Below the pieces are notes generated by a model. That model saw only the letters and a program-made list of their open reading frames with translations. It was not told the origin of the DNA and made no database searches. 64,000 bases of DNA from Chondrilla cf. caribensis (lineage: Eukaryota; Porifera; Demospongiae; Chondrillida; Chondrillidae): the NCBI GenBank assembly GCA_964020155.1, contig OZ026548.1:4246397-4310396 (forward strand), given 5' to 3'. Numbering within the stretch: the stretch's first letter is position 1; each line of letters starts with the position of its first letter. The position numbers and the translations under genes are program-made. Below are positions 1 to 20,731 of this stretch, in pieces.

Positions 1-210
1 GTAACATTATGAAGTTGGAGTATCATATAATAATTATACACGTACGATTATACAACACTTCATAAGGAAATACACATACGCACATAGGTGTCAAGTGAAT
101 ATGTTGAGTGGGATTGTGGGAGAGCAGATGGAACATTGTGTGATAATTTTTGAGATGTCTCTAACACGTACACTGTTCCTTAGTGTAGATATATATGGTA
201 TGAAGGTATA

Positions 211-386
211 CAGTGGAACCTCTCTATTGGGACCTTATTTGGGACCTTAAATTTAGTCCTTAATACAGAGGTGTCCTCAATTCAGAGGTCACTTAATTCA
301 CTACAGTACTACACTGGGACACAGAATGGTGTCCTTATTACAGAGGTTTCTGCTATTCAGAGGTTTGTAATGGAGAGGTTCCCCTG
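211..386. mobile_element. MITE, TIR starts CAGTGGAACCTCT
   Basis: Non-coding element flanked by TA on both sides. Left end CAGTGGAACCTCTCTATTGG pairs with the right end ending GGAGAGGTTCCCCTG. Internal sequence repeats short 'cagaggt' motifs. TA target duplication and CAGT termini fit the Tc1/mariner-pogo class of non-autonomous elements (family knowledge). Relatives with the same ends occur at 28169-28352 and 30377-30573. Confidence 0.7.
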
Positions 387-1202
387 TACACCTGTTCTGG
401 TGTATAAATGAGTTACATCAAAGTGTCACCGTTGGTTTTATCACTCTTCCTCAACTATACTACTCAAACATACCATTCAAGCCTTGATCTCATTAAACCC
501 TGACACTGCAGCCATTTCCTGCATTTCGTGACTCACAAGACCTTATTGAATGTCATTCTTACAGCACATGATGCCACATCATATCAACTCTGAATAGCTA
601 ACATGATATGTAGTGTACTTAACATTTCACATATGTGTTGGTGTGTACATGTATGTTTACATAGCAATGTAATCCGCCAACATGAGGATACTCCTCCATC
701 GGAGAGACATACACCTGCAGCTGGTAAGTTTTTTGTACTCAAACAGGATATTGCAAGTGGTCGATGCACTACAGTTGCATAGTAACTACTTGATGTTGCA
801 TAACAGCTGTCTATGAAAACAGTGAAGGCCTACGCATAAAGAGAGGTGTGATTTGTCACACTGCGCTTATGGTAATGGGTTTGCAATGGGAGGCTAGGCC
901 AACACATGCATATATGGATGTACTTCATTGGAATGTCATGGACTGGGATTGAGAAGTAATCGAACGTGGCCACCACACAATTGTTTCAGTCAAGAACTCA
1001 GCCAAATTCAGCCAAACTGTCTGTTTTGTCTGAAAAGAGCAAAAATGCACTTGAAGAATGGACTAGAGTGAGACTGGGCAAGCATGACTCACTATATTAT
1101 GTACTCACCTCACGTATGTGGTTAAGCTTAACCACATACATACAACTTCAGGGTTGATAACTGAGGAGTAATTAATTCAATCTGTCATGAAAGGGACAGG
1201 TG

Positions 1203-1254
1203 GTTGAGTGAGTTCATGCATTGAGTGAGTTCATGCGTTGAGTGAGTTCATGCC
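1203..1254. repeat. 17-bp tandem triplication
   Basis: Three consecutive copies of TTGAGTGAGTTCATGC plus one variable base. Short and non-coding. Confidence 0.7.
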
Positions 1255-1504
1255 AGATTTTCAGATAACCCAGGTCACAGATGGGAAGAATCAGGGTGGA
1301 TTGTACCATTGCTGCACAACTCAGCTGGGAGGATCCCCTGTGTGTGGGTTTATAGCGTACTACGTACTTGTAACCTCAACAGGGGCTTGGATGTAAAAAT
1401 AATGTGAGTTATCATTCAATTTGAACGTTGCATTAACATATTATGTTGAAGTGACAACAATAACCAAATTAATTCAATGATTTGATGTAGGCTAATTATT
1501 TAAT

Positions 1505-1670
1505 GGCTAAGACATGGGCATGTGTGTGTTTTATGTCATACTGCCCGAGTGTCCATGTCTTAACCAGTATAACGTCCGCTGCTAATGCTTTATACTGTTC
1601 CTAACGCTTTATACTGTTGCTAACACTTTATACTGTTCCTAACGCTTTATACTGTTGCTAACGCTTTGCA
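1505..1670. repeat. Foldback element with 19-bp tandem repeat
   Basis: An imperfect inverted repeat (GGCTAAGACATGG near 1505 against CCATGTCTTAACC ending near 1565, both arms containing a GCCCGAG-like core) is followed by about five copies of a 19-bp unit TAACGCTTTATACTGTTSC. The same combination, in opposite orientation, occurs at about 62826-62972, so this is a dispersed element family rather than a chance palindrome. Confidence 0.65.
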
Positions 1671-2605
1671 CATAATAAAATTGGTGTATAATACTGTTTC
1701 TATGGTAACTGATACTATAATTCTTTAATATGGTATACAGTCAAGCCTCTTTACAACAGCACTATTTATAATATATTATCATATCATCAACTTCATGGCA
1801 CGCGTCTTGTGAACACAGATGTACTGTACCCACACAGACAGTTATATACATAATGGTGTTGGTTACAACAGCTGAGAAGTTCGGAACCAAGGTCGACATT
1901 GTGAAACGTTTCAACTGTACCACATCAGATATTATGATACCGCTAGTGGTATGATTGACCATTTTCCAATGTTCATCCCGAGTCCAACAGTGTACTGACA
2001 TGAAATCTCCTTTCAAATGTCCCATTCTGGCTTTCGTGCCAACATTTAAGATCTATGTTACAGTTCTTTTACTAACTTCGTTAGATATCTTCACTACTAC
2101 TCCTAGTCTACTCGGTTTTTAGTATTTTTTTAATTCCACTTAGCTTTCGTATTTAAGATCTATACTCAACTATCACCCGTACTTCAATCCCACACTAATG
2201 CATTTTCCAATTAAGGACATATACCACTGTCAAAGTACACATGTTTACATATACACGTATTACTCATGTATATATGTGCCCCACGTGCAGGAAAATGAAG
2301 CATGTACTTACATACACACTACACCTCCTACACATGCATCCAAGTACACAATATATACTTTAACCTAAACATTAGTACTCACAGGATCATGTGCACACAT
2401 ATTGCATGCCTTCTGCGCATGCGAACATTTAAAGATCATTAATTCATAACAATTTAATGCAAAAGTGAAAAAGTACACCATAGAGAATAAAAAAAAAATC
2501 AGCAAGGCAGCAAATAATTAATAAAAATCACAAAATTCAACATTAAAATAGTTGTCAGTAGATTGTCAGTGTCTTCAGGGTTATGTATTACATGGAGCCT
2601 GACAG

Positions 2606-4967
2606 TCAGAAATGTCTGATCACGTTCTCATAGCTGGGCCTGTTGGCTGGACAGGACCTCAGCATGCAGTCATCGTATGGCTCCGGTTCCTGCCTCTCCT
2701 TGAGAAGCTGTTGTGGTGTTTGAGGGTGACAAGGGCCACTGAACCTTAGGCTGGCCATCTGTTGGTGCAAAGTGGTGGTTGGTTGAGAGGAGAATGCAGC
2801 AGGGCCCACTGGCACATAGCCAACAGTGTCTTCTTCAACAGTCAAGGGTGGCAGGCCAACTCGGTTCATCTTGACGTACTGACCACTCTCTTTTGCTTGG
2901 TGAGGAGACATACCTTCATCCAATAAGCTAGCAGGCTCAAAAGCAAACGGTAAATCCTCGGGGGAGAAGCTGCGATCGTGCACAGGTTCTGAATGCATTT
3001 GGGAGTCATTGTATCTGGGTGAGGCTGTTTCGTTTGACATTCTTCTTTTACTTGCCTCAACAGGGAGGACGTTGACGTACTCTCCCTTGTAGGACGATGA
3101 TGAGTTCAGACTCCTCGGCTCCTTGTACTCGTGGCTGCTACTGATCCCGGAATCTCTATTGGTGCCACTGGTGCTGGGGAAGGACGGCAGTGTAACATAC
3201 CTCCTACTTCCACTCCCACTCTCAAGTATCGCGGAGTCACTACCAATACTGCATCCCCTCTCGGATGAGGTGAATGGGCGACGCGCTCCAGTCTCAATCA
3301 CTTTCTGTTTGAATTCTTCGTTCCCCTTGAAGAGAAACCTACGCATGCAGATACAAAGAGAGTTAAGGATGGTGAAGGTGTCAATACAGAATACATATGG
3401 GATAGACCAGGGTAACTTGGAATAGGCAACTATAGGTATAGCTAAAATTGAGCCATGTTTTGTCATGTCATGAGGTGTGGGCAGGTGTCTTCAACTATGG
3501 ATTGAATCACACAGACATGCACTGATATTAATAGTTTTGCATCAAGAATGCTCTGTTCCAAGTTACCCCAACCCACACTACACATAAGACATACGTATGG
3601 AGTCCGTCCCGCAGGCTTAGAACAACGTTCGTTACGCTGTACATCCACAGCAGTCCTGGTCCAAACCTACACCTTCGCCCCGCTTCCAGGAAGACCAGGT
3701 TACCAATGCTTCCGGACCTCCTGATGTGTTCGCGGTCCCACATGATGAGAGGGGCGGTTACGTTCCAGGGGAAGACCAATAGCTTGTCTGTGTCTGTGAT
3801 AACAGCTACGCAGAAGGCATTCCTCATACCCGCTGCGGCACCAATACCATCCTCCAACACACACATTCCCCATGCCATCACTGTAAAGGATGAAGAGAAG
3901 CAACATATCACGTCTCCAACAATGACACACAGACAAGTGGTACGGTTATGTAATATGGTAGAACAGGGAAGCTTAGGATTGGCGTCATGGTCACTATGGG
4001 ATTATAGGCAAGCATCTGCAAACACGAAATCACCCATCTATGGAACTAAGGAAACATGGAGGAACTTGGAATCTATACTCAAATACTCCTGCACCAAGCT
4101 ATTGGTACAACTCCATGCTGGTGTCATTGCCATAGTTAAAACTATTTGATATCAAAAGACACTCGTCTATGGATAAAGATTAACAGTGTCCAAAGACACC
4201 CATCCCAAGTTACTCCATTTCGTCCTACCAACATGAACCATATCAGTAGCTGTGTTAGATGGCTTGAGGTTGTTAATTCCAAGTTACGCCCACAAGTCAA
4301 GTTCCCTTAAATTCAGCAAGATCCGTACTTGACAATTTGGGGGGTACTGAGACGAGCGCCTTCAGACTGAGTCAATATCGACCTTAGACAAGTGTCTGCA
4401 GTTATTAAACCACCTATCTGTGTTGGAGTATCTATGGTGGAGGCAACCCTGATATAAACTTGTGTCAATAGATATCATGCTAGGAGTGTGGTGGCTATCA
4501 ATTCGAAGTCACCCTCCGCGCGACTCTCGCGATCTACACTGACCTCCACCAGAGTGATATATCTTCGGATCAATATTCGCGCTGAGTCCCTTAGGCATGG
4601 CGATATCGTTAGGTTCTTCTGGTATAAGGTAGCGAGGTAGGGTGAGGAGTAGCCCGATGTGCTTGGTCCATCTCCTCCATTCAGCTTCCTCGCCCGTTAC
4701 AATCTCCACGTTGCCTCCTCCGGTGAGTTCAAGGAGGATGGTCCTTGTAGCTTGGACCGTAGACAAACGTTGAACCTGGTCGAAGTAGATGCAGTGAAGG
4801 GGTGGACCGTCTTCGCGGTTACACAACGTGAGGGTCGCCGGATCTATCCTTCCAGTGGGACTTAGACAGGCGGAGACCGCTTCCAAGTAATACGTCCGCT
4901 TCTTGCCGGACATGTAGCGAGACTGCCCAATGGCAGCTTTCCCTTTGATAATCTTCCTCCCGTTCAT
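2606..4967 (-). CDS. DOK/IRS-type docking adaptor, PH + PTB domains, 3 exons
   Basis: Exons on the minus strand: 4544-4967, 3636-3880, 2606-3325. Phases match (split Val 142; phase 0 at 223/224) and give 462 aa. Exon 1 is a PH domain (about residues 5-110) that targets membrane phosphoinositides. Exon 2 and the start of exon 3 form an IRS-type PTB domain (about 140-240), with the family signature EAGRRC in 'FLEAGRRCRFGPGL' and 'GNEEFKQKVIE' closing it. The tail (241-462) is Ser/Pro-rich and carries Tyr motifs YVTL (266), YVNV (306), YVKM (373), YVPV (393), YDDC (440) and YENV (455). Such proteins bind activated receptor tyrosine kinases by PTB and recruit SH2 proteins when phosphorylated; YVNV/YENV fit GRB2 SH2 sites and YVKM a PI3K p85 site (family knowledge). 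DOK versus IRS ancestry is not separable by eye; DOK fits the compact layout. The start Met lies just before the PH fold as in DOKs. Confidence 0.88.
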
Positions 4968-5922
4968 TCCAGTCCTCTCGTCTCTAAGGTTTCGTTGGCT
5001 TGTAGTCTACTATAGGCGACGAAGAAGCTCTTCGGAGCTTTATCGTCTTCCTAGAGTGGACGATCTATCCGACAACGTACTCCAATGCAAAATGCTTCAA
5101 ACAATATCGGCGGTTACTTTTGGCGGTAATCTGTCTCATGCTCTAATCACTCTGGTATCATGAATTCAATTTAATATTTATATACTAATCCCGCGTATAT
5201 ACACATATTAGTAATTTTATTACAATGTCTATAAGGATACGCGTATATTTTGGTGTCACATACTGTAGCAACATTCAGTTATTATGGCAGCCTAACATTA
5301 TCCATGCACCTGTATACAAATGTACCAAATTACACTACACACACATGAAACAGTTTCAAGGTTTGTTCATGCCATATTAAAATTGTGTGACACTAAAACT
5401 TATCATGCCTGTATTGTTCAATGGTGAAACAGATATGAATGAATGTGTACCTGATGAAAGAGTGAATCGATTTTGAAAGCCTGTTAATAATCTTCTATGA
5501 GACAATTACATAGTTTGGAAAATGATTTGTAGCAATGAAAGATATTAAAAATTAGCCTTTTCACACAATAATTTATGTTATCTTGAATCTGTGATGGATA
5601 GTGTCACAATATTATGCTAAATTATACATGTGTACATTTTTTCATCTGTATTATTGTCGTTGGAGTGAATTGAGTCAGACACACACTGGTATTGTTGGTA
5701 GCTGGTTGTACACGCGTATATATACATGCCCATGACAATATCCAGGCCAGTCAGCTCACATGGCAGTCAGTGGGCATAAGTTGGTAGGTGGACAGTAATA
5801 AGATTATTTGAACAGCAGGACTAAATAAATAATAGACACATGTGATTTAATTCTGAACTAAATATTTAAGTTCCATATTATGCTAATGTTAATATGACTA
5901 CATTACTCATAGTAAACTAGAA
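4968..5922. other. Intergenic, DOK-like promoter side and sulfotransferase 3' flank
   Basis: No coding exon recognised. The first about 200 bases above 4967 are less AT-rich and presumably carry the 5' UTR and promoter of the DOK-like gene. The rest is AT-rich with no clear repeat. Small open frames here have no family resemblance. Confidence 0.5.
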
Positions 5923-6876
5923 TCAGATTTTCTGATCTGTAACATACTTGCAGACCTCATCCCTCCACTGCTGTCGAAGTTGTTCATAGGTCTCGCACTT
6001 CGTAACTGGAGTGACAACCTCCTTCCACTTTTTTTGGATCATCGTCTTTATATCCTCAGGAAGGGCTTTGGAACTCTCCTCATTCGATCCTTCTCTGACT
6101 TTATCTGTATTTCCCGTCGGCTGAAAGCCGCAAGCCTCACTTCTACACCTTATCAGTAGTTTTTCGTCGAATTTATCACTGTTCGCTTTCATATATTTGA
6201 AGGAGCTACGTTCGATGGCAATGGCGATGGATTTTTCATCTGCAATTCCGATGAAGTTGGCAACCTTACGCACACATCCTGCAAGGTCCTCCTTGAGGTC
6301 TTCAAAAAACAAATAAAGAACATTAGGATCTTTCCTATGCTCCCACCAACTCACAAGATGGTGGAAGTAAGAGGCATTCTGCATTATAGTGGCAGGGATG
6401 CCTCTTTGGAGCCAAAATTCCATGATGAATTCTCTCACCGTCACTTCTCCCGGTCGGAAGAAGTATCCTTCAAAGAATTTGTAAAAGCTATAGGCCACTG
6501 CACAAGGTTCGCGTACACATACAATATACTTGGCTCCTTTGGGGCAGTCGCGGTACCACGCATGGGTTTTGTATGCTCTTGGAAAGTGGGGCTCGTCGGC
6601 ATCAGGGTCAAGACCACAGTCATGAGCCACCTCCAGGAACATAATCTTTACAGAAATGTCTTCATAGTCTTCATCCCCTCCAGTTCGCAGCTGGTGGACT
6701 ATTTGTTGCAGCCAGGTAGTACCACACTTTGGACTAGTGGTAATAAAGATGTCTGTCGACTTGGGTTTGAAGGAGAGACCTTTAGTTCTGCCTTCAACTG
6801 TCTCAAATCCGGACAGGCGTTTCTTTAAAGCAACAATTCCCTCGGATTGCTCCTTTGTAAACTTTTCCAAGGGCAT
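5923..6876 (-). CDS. Cytosolic sulfotransferase (Sulfotransfer_1), intronless
   Basis: A 317-aa frame from ATG 6876; the frame stays open upstream to 7047 (374 aa), but the segment before MPLEKF has no family similarity and runs into the promoter of DDX52. The PAPS-binding 5'-phosphosulfate loop is SPKCGTTWLQQIV (about 48-60; family consensus YPKSGTTW). The likely catalytic His is in AYKTHAW, and VREPCAVAYSFYKF is the 3'-phosphate-binding region (consensus RNPKDVAVSYYHF). It would transfer sulfate from PAPS to a small hydroxyl or amine acceptor in the cytosol; the substrate cannot be read. Odd points: no introns among multi-exon neighbours, Cys instead of Ser in the P-loop-like motif, and no recognisable C-terminal RKGxxGDWK motif; the C-terminus instead has a 'KKWKEVVTPVTKCETYEQL' segment. 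It is divergent with DDX52, 173 bp between start codons. Confidence 0.85.
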   Translation of the reverse strand: MPLEKFTKEQSEGIVALKKRLSGFETVEGRTKGLSFKPKSTDIFITTSPKCGTTWLQQIVHQLRTGGDEDYEDISVKIMFLEVAHDCGLDPDADEPHFPRAYKTHAWYRDCPKGAKYIVCVREPCAVAYSFYKFFEGYFFRPGEVTVREFIMEFWLQRGIPATIMQNASYFHHLVSWWEHRKDPNVLYLFFEDLKEDLAGCVRKVANFIGIADEKSIAIAIERSSFKYMKANSDKFDEKLLIRCRSEACGFQPTGNTDKVREGSNEESSKALPEDIKTMIQKKWKEVVTPVTKCETYEQLRQQWRDEVCKYVTDQKI

Positions 6877-7049
6877 GAGTGAAGAACGCAAGTAAGATGG
6901 TATAGTATGAAGACAAAACCCCTCCGAATCAGAAGAAAAAGAGGCACGTGTCGAGTTTAAGATGATGCAAGACAAGAGTAAAGTGTTGTACCGTAATGAA
7001 CAAGACCATTGTCCATTGATCATTGCGCAACCCAAAGACATCCGCAAAA
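6877..7049. promoter_or_regulatory. Divergent promoter, sulfotransferase / DDX52
   Basis: Only 173 bp separate the start codons of the minus-strand sulfotransferase and plus-strand DDX52, so both core promoters and 5' UTRs must lie here or overlap the first codons. No TATA box is obvious; a CACGTG E-box reads at about 6943-6948 (gaggCACGTGtcg). Function is inferred from layout only. Confidence 0.5.
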
Positions 7050-16162
<9,113 letters not shown>

Positions 16163-16899
16163 TCCAGCAATGACATCTAGTGCTATTTGACATAACTTGA
16201 AACTGATTGTGTTTTGTTTTTCTAGTTAATTCCTCACTACATTTGAAACACTCAGCTCTCTGGTGTGCATTAATGTCCGGGATATTATTGTTCTGCTTGC
16301 ATAATGAACCTGTTATTGTGTGGCATTTATAATATTATGCAGGTGACACGCAATGTAATTGTATTACAAGTGCCCATATATATGATACATATAATTATGT
16401 ATATTATTATACACGTCATATAAAATATAGACCACCTCATGGTGACCAGTCAGGTAGTTTTATATTCTGTTTCTAGTGTTGGTGATCCATAATTAATATG
16501 GAGATGTACTTTTGTACGTACATATGTACGATTCAATATAGGTGCTAGTGTCCTTGTGGTGACTGGGTATATTATATGTGATTTTACATTCTGTTACTGG
16601 TCACCACAAGTTGCCCATGGTCCATATAATACATAGTAACACATAATTCTAATGATGCATGCATGCACACTTCCTTGGATGTGCTATGGACCTTGTACAT
16701 GGCGACCAGCTGGAAAATGTGAATTTTGTTGCTGGTCACAACAGCCTCTCATGGGAATGTAGTAATAATAAAAAAGTGTATAAATTCAATATCATTTAAT
16801 ACTTAAGAAAATCGCTATTAATTGAGGTGACAACGTATATATGCAATGAACTAATCTTGAAATTAATTATCCTACACGGTGGGCTGTTCTGTTTCAAAT
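16163..16899. other. Convergent 3' region DDX52 / GLOD4 with degenerate repeats
   Basis: Both genes end toward this 737-bp stretch. A plus-strand AATAAA lies at 16767-16772 and a minus-strand ATTAAA at 16795-16800 (candidate polyadenylation signals). From about 16425 to 16750 three degenerate repeat units share 'GGTGACCAG', 'TTCTGTTNCTGGT' and 'CCATGG..ATAT' motifs, partly inverted. No coding exon. Confidence 0.55.
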
Positions 16900-17049
16900 C
16901 TATTCCTTTCTGTCCAAGGCCTTTTTCTGGAACCATTCCACACTCTTGTCATCTTCCATTGCCTGAACAGTACAAGAACACACAAACATGATACTGTGAT
17001 GCATGGTTGAATTAAAGATCAGACACACAGGATGGTGCACATGCAACCT

Positions 17050-17116
<67 letters not shown>

Positions 17117-19614
17117 GCTCACCTTTGACAGTACATCATCAGCATTAGACACAACCTTCGATAGCTCCCTGAAAGCTTCGTCCCCAACAAAGCAAATCTC
17201 ATGACCATCCTGCATGCACAGTATGGACTTTGAGCTCATACGTAGGTATGTACATATGCAAGACTAATACATAAACAGGCCATAAAGTATCTCAACACAT
17301 TTCATTAAATTATTGAGTATCTACTGTATAGTGGGAAATTTTCGCAGGACAAAATTTTTCGCGGATGGCTCCAAAAATGAAAATTTGCGGATAACATTTT
17401 CATGGATGCTGGCCAGAGTCACGCGACAGAACAGCGAGAACGCCTAATTTGCAGATAAAATTTTTGTGGATGTTAGGCCAACCGCGAAATTCGTAAAAAT
17501 TTTGTGCCGTGAAAATTTCTCACTATACGGTATTACGTGTAGTAAACTTAGCTGTACACATGTGGATGGGGAGTATCTAAATATCACACACATCATGTAT
17601 TGGATACGTACTGGACACAGGTTTTGAGAAAAAAATTTGAACAAAATGACCACTTCACTGACCGGATCTGCGAAAATGACTACTTGGACAGTTGCTTTGC
17701 CTGGTGTGTCCAGACTGACAAGTGGCGTGAGAACCGAGTGGCCGGCAATCTTAACACGACTTTCTAGGTCTGCCAACTGTGTGTAGACAATGGAGGATTT
17801 TTTCACATGTAGAATACGTAAGTATGCATGCAATATTATGTGAGTTACATATAACTGGATTGTACATACCTATCATATGTATGCTATAGTAAAATACACA
17901 ATATTAGACCTGTATGTGCAGGATATGCGTGTACTGGTGACTAGAGCTGTTTGTGCATGTGTGTCGTGGTATGTGTGTGGGTTCTCTATGAACGGCTGCT
18001 ACAGCTACGGTACATTAACCCTGCCTGAATGCACAAATACGTACTCCAAGAGGCCCCTTGAACCACACATACAAACAGTGCTGTATATATGTCTTCATAC
18101 TGTACATACTACATTGTGCATGTATTGAATAGTACATAAATTATACATGAGAATGTACGTGTCTAAGAATAATGCATACATACTGTGTGAATAATGCATA
18201 TATAGAATATATATACTATATACATAAGGATACTGTACATAACAGCATACACACAGTACACATGTTAGCACTGAATGTACTGTGTATGTAATAATGCATA
18301 CATACTGTGTGAATGATGCACATACATAATGTATAAAAAGTACATAAGGTACTGTGCATAGCAGTATTTGTATATGTACGTACATACAATACACATGTTA
18401 GCACTGAATGTAGAGTGTGTTGGTATCGGCTTTCTACCTCGGAGCTTGGACAGGAGAAGGCAATTCTCCCAAATGCCTCAGCATGGTCAACACTCTCTTT
18501 CAACTGAACCAACTCCAGTTTACACTACAAATAGCCAAAGAGTATACGCTGTGTGAGTCATGCAATGATTGCATAACTGGCAAATAAGCATTACATTGAA
18601 CACAGGAAACTAACCTGTTCACTACCATACCCAAGAAGTACAGTGCCAGCATTTCTACTGTAAACTGTCATTCCCAAGAGTTTGCTCCAATATTCTGATA
18701 GGAACAATACAATAACATTACAACAAAGACAAGTCGCCCCAAAACATCCATAGTACATCATGACTAAAGGGGGCTACAGTCTCATTACCAGGAGGGGTGG
18801 GAAGACAAAAATTGTCACACACTGGAAGAGAGAACCTTACCACACACTGGAAGAAAGAGCTCGATCACACACTGGAAGAAAGAGCTTTGCCACACACTGG
18901 AAGAATGAGCTTGGTCACACACTGGAAGAAAGAGCTATGTCATACACTGGTAATGACAGGAAGACAAAGCCTTGTCATTGTTCACCTCCCTGATATCTGT
19001 TTATCACAAGTTTAAACTCCATGACTATATACAGCACAACAACATTAAACACAACAACAATGACGTAAATTCACAAATACAAACAATTGTAAACATACCA
19101 ACAGACTTCTCAATATCTGAAACTCCAAGAGAGATCTTCTGCAAAGGATCTAAGATGAAGCAGACATACATACATTACCTCCAATACAAGTGTTATCCAC
19201 TTGTAGTACATCTGTGTAGTGTACCTTTTTCTTGAGAATCTTTCTTTACAAGTTTGAAGGGATATCCCCCAGGTGCTTCCACTATTAAGTCACAGCTGTC
19301 ACCCTGTGTTGAAAACGACACGCTGTGGATAAGCAGATTCACTCCACATAACAGTCTACATGTCTTCCATACTGGCATACCTCGAGAGTCTGATGGACTT
19401 GTTTACAAGCATTTTCAACAGCTGATGTGGAATGCACTGTCATACCCTGTGTATATACATGTGCACTATTACGTTGAATAATACTACATAAATCCACACT
19501 ATACATGCTTGCCAAAAATACTGTATGTACCATGCAAATACACACACATGCATGCATGCATGCATGCATGCATACACACACACACATACACAGACACACA
19601 CACACACATACACA

Positions 19615-19703
<89 letters not shown>

Positions 19704-19870
19704 TTGATAGTCATTGCCTCTCTGATATGATTTGATCCCGTAGTTATATGTGAGTTCAACAACAAAATGGGTATCCTCAGGTCCATACCCCACCATGGTC
19801 TTGCTCCATCTTCCGTCGTAAGGCCTACATGCCAACCATGCACACTTAACCATGATAAACGCATACGCGT

Positions 19871-19929
<59 letters not shown>

Positions 19930-20556
19930 ACTCTACTACATCACAATACAATGGACCGCAGTAAGCAGGTACATTAATTTGGAACTTTACATAGTTTAAG
20001 TTGATCTGAATATAGATTTCACGGTATATCTCACATAAAATGTCTAGTAGACGTTGGATATTTGCCATTTTTATGCAATTGCATAGGATAGCTCATATAC
20101 ATTGACACCATAACACTAGCATACTCAATATACTTGGGCTCTCCAACTCTCAATAAGTGGAGACATACAGGCCTAGGTTAACCCATAGACACTCCAACAC
20201 CGTTGGAGTGTCTATGGTTATCATTATCATTAACTTTTAGTTTTCGATAAGGAATTTATTCATGCATGCGTGGATTATTGAGAACTCCGAACACGTACGC
20301 ATGTAGTACAGTACTGCTACTGTACGTCACGTATAGTAGTAGTACTGTACTGCATGTAGTACGACAGCTACGTGTACGCGCGCTTTAGAATCTATCCACA
20401 GTCTTTAACTTACCCATTACAAGAAGCTTTACACCCCTCTTCGAATTCTTCATGTCTTAGGATTTTCATCCCCAAAATTTCTTTATAAAACTTCACAGTA
20501 CTGTTCCTGTCCGCCACTTTAAATACGAAATGCAATGCACGCCTTCCGTCGGCCAT
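16900..20556 (-). CDS. GLOD4: Glyoxalase domain-containing protein 4, 10 exons
   Basis: Exons on the minus strand: 20414-20556, 19704-19824, 19381-19446, 19225-19303, 19099-19149, 18615-18694, 18438-18524, 17663-17776, 17123-17209, 16900-16962; phases close to 296 aa, the family's usual length. Start ATG 20556 ([14 protein letters not shown]) aligns with the family N-terminus; an upstream in-frame Met at 20595 is also possible. Two vicinal-oxygen-chelate modules: residues about 1-125 ([35 protein letters not shown]) and about 130-260 ([58 protein letters not shown]). The family is conserved, often mitochondrial or cytosolic, and its substrate is not established. The second module is shorter than usual around [13 protein letters not shown]. 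Introns carry TG tracts, a 25-bp minisatellite and a foldback MITE. Confidence 0.95.
17052..17113. repeat. (TG)n on the GLOD4 sense strand, intron 9
   Basis: Written as (CA)n on the plus strand; on the transcribed strand it is TG and starts about ten bases after the exon 9 donor. Confidence 0.9.
17324..17531. mobile_element. Foldback MITE, GLOD4 intron 8
   Basis: Left arm TGTATAGTGGGAAATTTTCGC and right arm GTGAAAATTTCTCACTATACGG form a long imperfect inverted repeat, with internal AAAATTTTTCGCGGATG and its complement TTTTTGTGGATG. Non-coding. Confidence 0.7.
18816..18950. repeat. 25-bp minisatellite, GLOD4 intron 5
   Basis: Five to six copies with exact 25-bp spacing; core CACACACTGGAAGAAAGAGC. 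It creates an open frame of repeated HTGRK-like peptides on the plus strand, which is not a gene. Confidence 0.88.
19566..19702. repeat. (TG)n on the GLOD4 sense strand, starting at the exon 2 donor
   Basis: Exon 2 ends TATCAA|GTATGTGTGTGTG on the minus strand, so the tract begins at the splice site; distally it passes into TATGTG variants and, beyond 19566, a (TGCA)n run at about 19547-19572. Confidence 0.9.
19868..19929. repeat. (TG)n on the GLOD4 sense strand, intron 1
   Basis: About 28 TG units, about 45 bases before the exon 2 acceptor. Confidence 0.9.
20183..20217. repeat. Perfect 15-bp-stem hairpin, GLOD4 intron 1
   Basis: CCATAGACACTCCAA and TTGGAGTGTCTATGG are exact reverse complements around a 5-base loop. 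Confidence 0.85.
20299..20359. repeat. Inverted repeat, GLOD4 intron 1
   Basis: CATGTAGTACAGTACTGCTAC pairs with GTAGTAGTACTGTACTGCATG (two mismatches) across an 18-20 base loop, immediately upstream (plus sense) of exon 1. Confidence 0.75.
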
Positions 20557-20731
20557 TTTTGCAGAGAAGGTAAGATCGGGGGATTCCCATCGCATAGGGC
20601 GAATTACAACTGTCGTGCAATATTACAGTGGACGGAATATTTCATGACGGTACAAATATCAATACCATAATAAACGATAAATGCAATAACAACAAACTCA
20701 ATCATAACTGTAACTTATGTGTGCAGTTGTG

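Larger units (their letters stand above)
1..2605. other. Gene-poor left flank
   Basis: No convincing coding exon is seen on either strand in this 2.6 kb stretch; the open frames are short and match nothing I recognise. It holds a TA-flanked MITE (211-386), a 17-bp tandem triplication near 1203-1254, a foldback plus 19-bp tandem repeat at 1505-1670, and the 3' flank of the minus-strand DOK-like gene. A minus-strand ATTAAA candidate polyadenylation signal lies at 2453-2458. Confidence 0.6.

Noticed and set aside
6877..7047. N-terminal 57-residue extension of the sulfotransferase
   Set aside because: It lacks family similarity and overlaps the DDX52 promoter; the internal Met gives the normal family length.
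18816..18950. CRISPR-like regularly spaced repeats
   Set aside because: Units are contiguous with no unique spacers, in a eukaryotic intron.
18760..19015. Plus-strand frames with repeated HTGRK/HWKKEL peptides
   Set aside because: Translation of the 25-bp minisatellite inside a GLOD4 intron, antisense to the gene.
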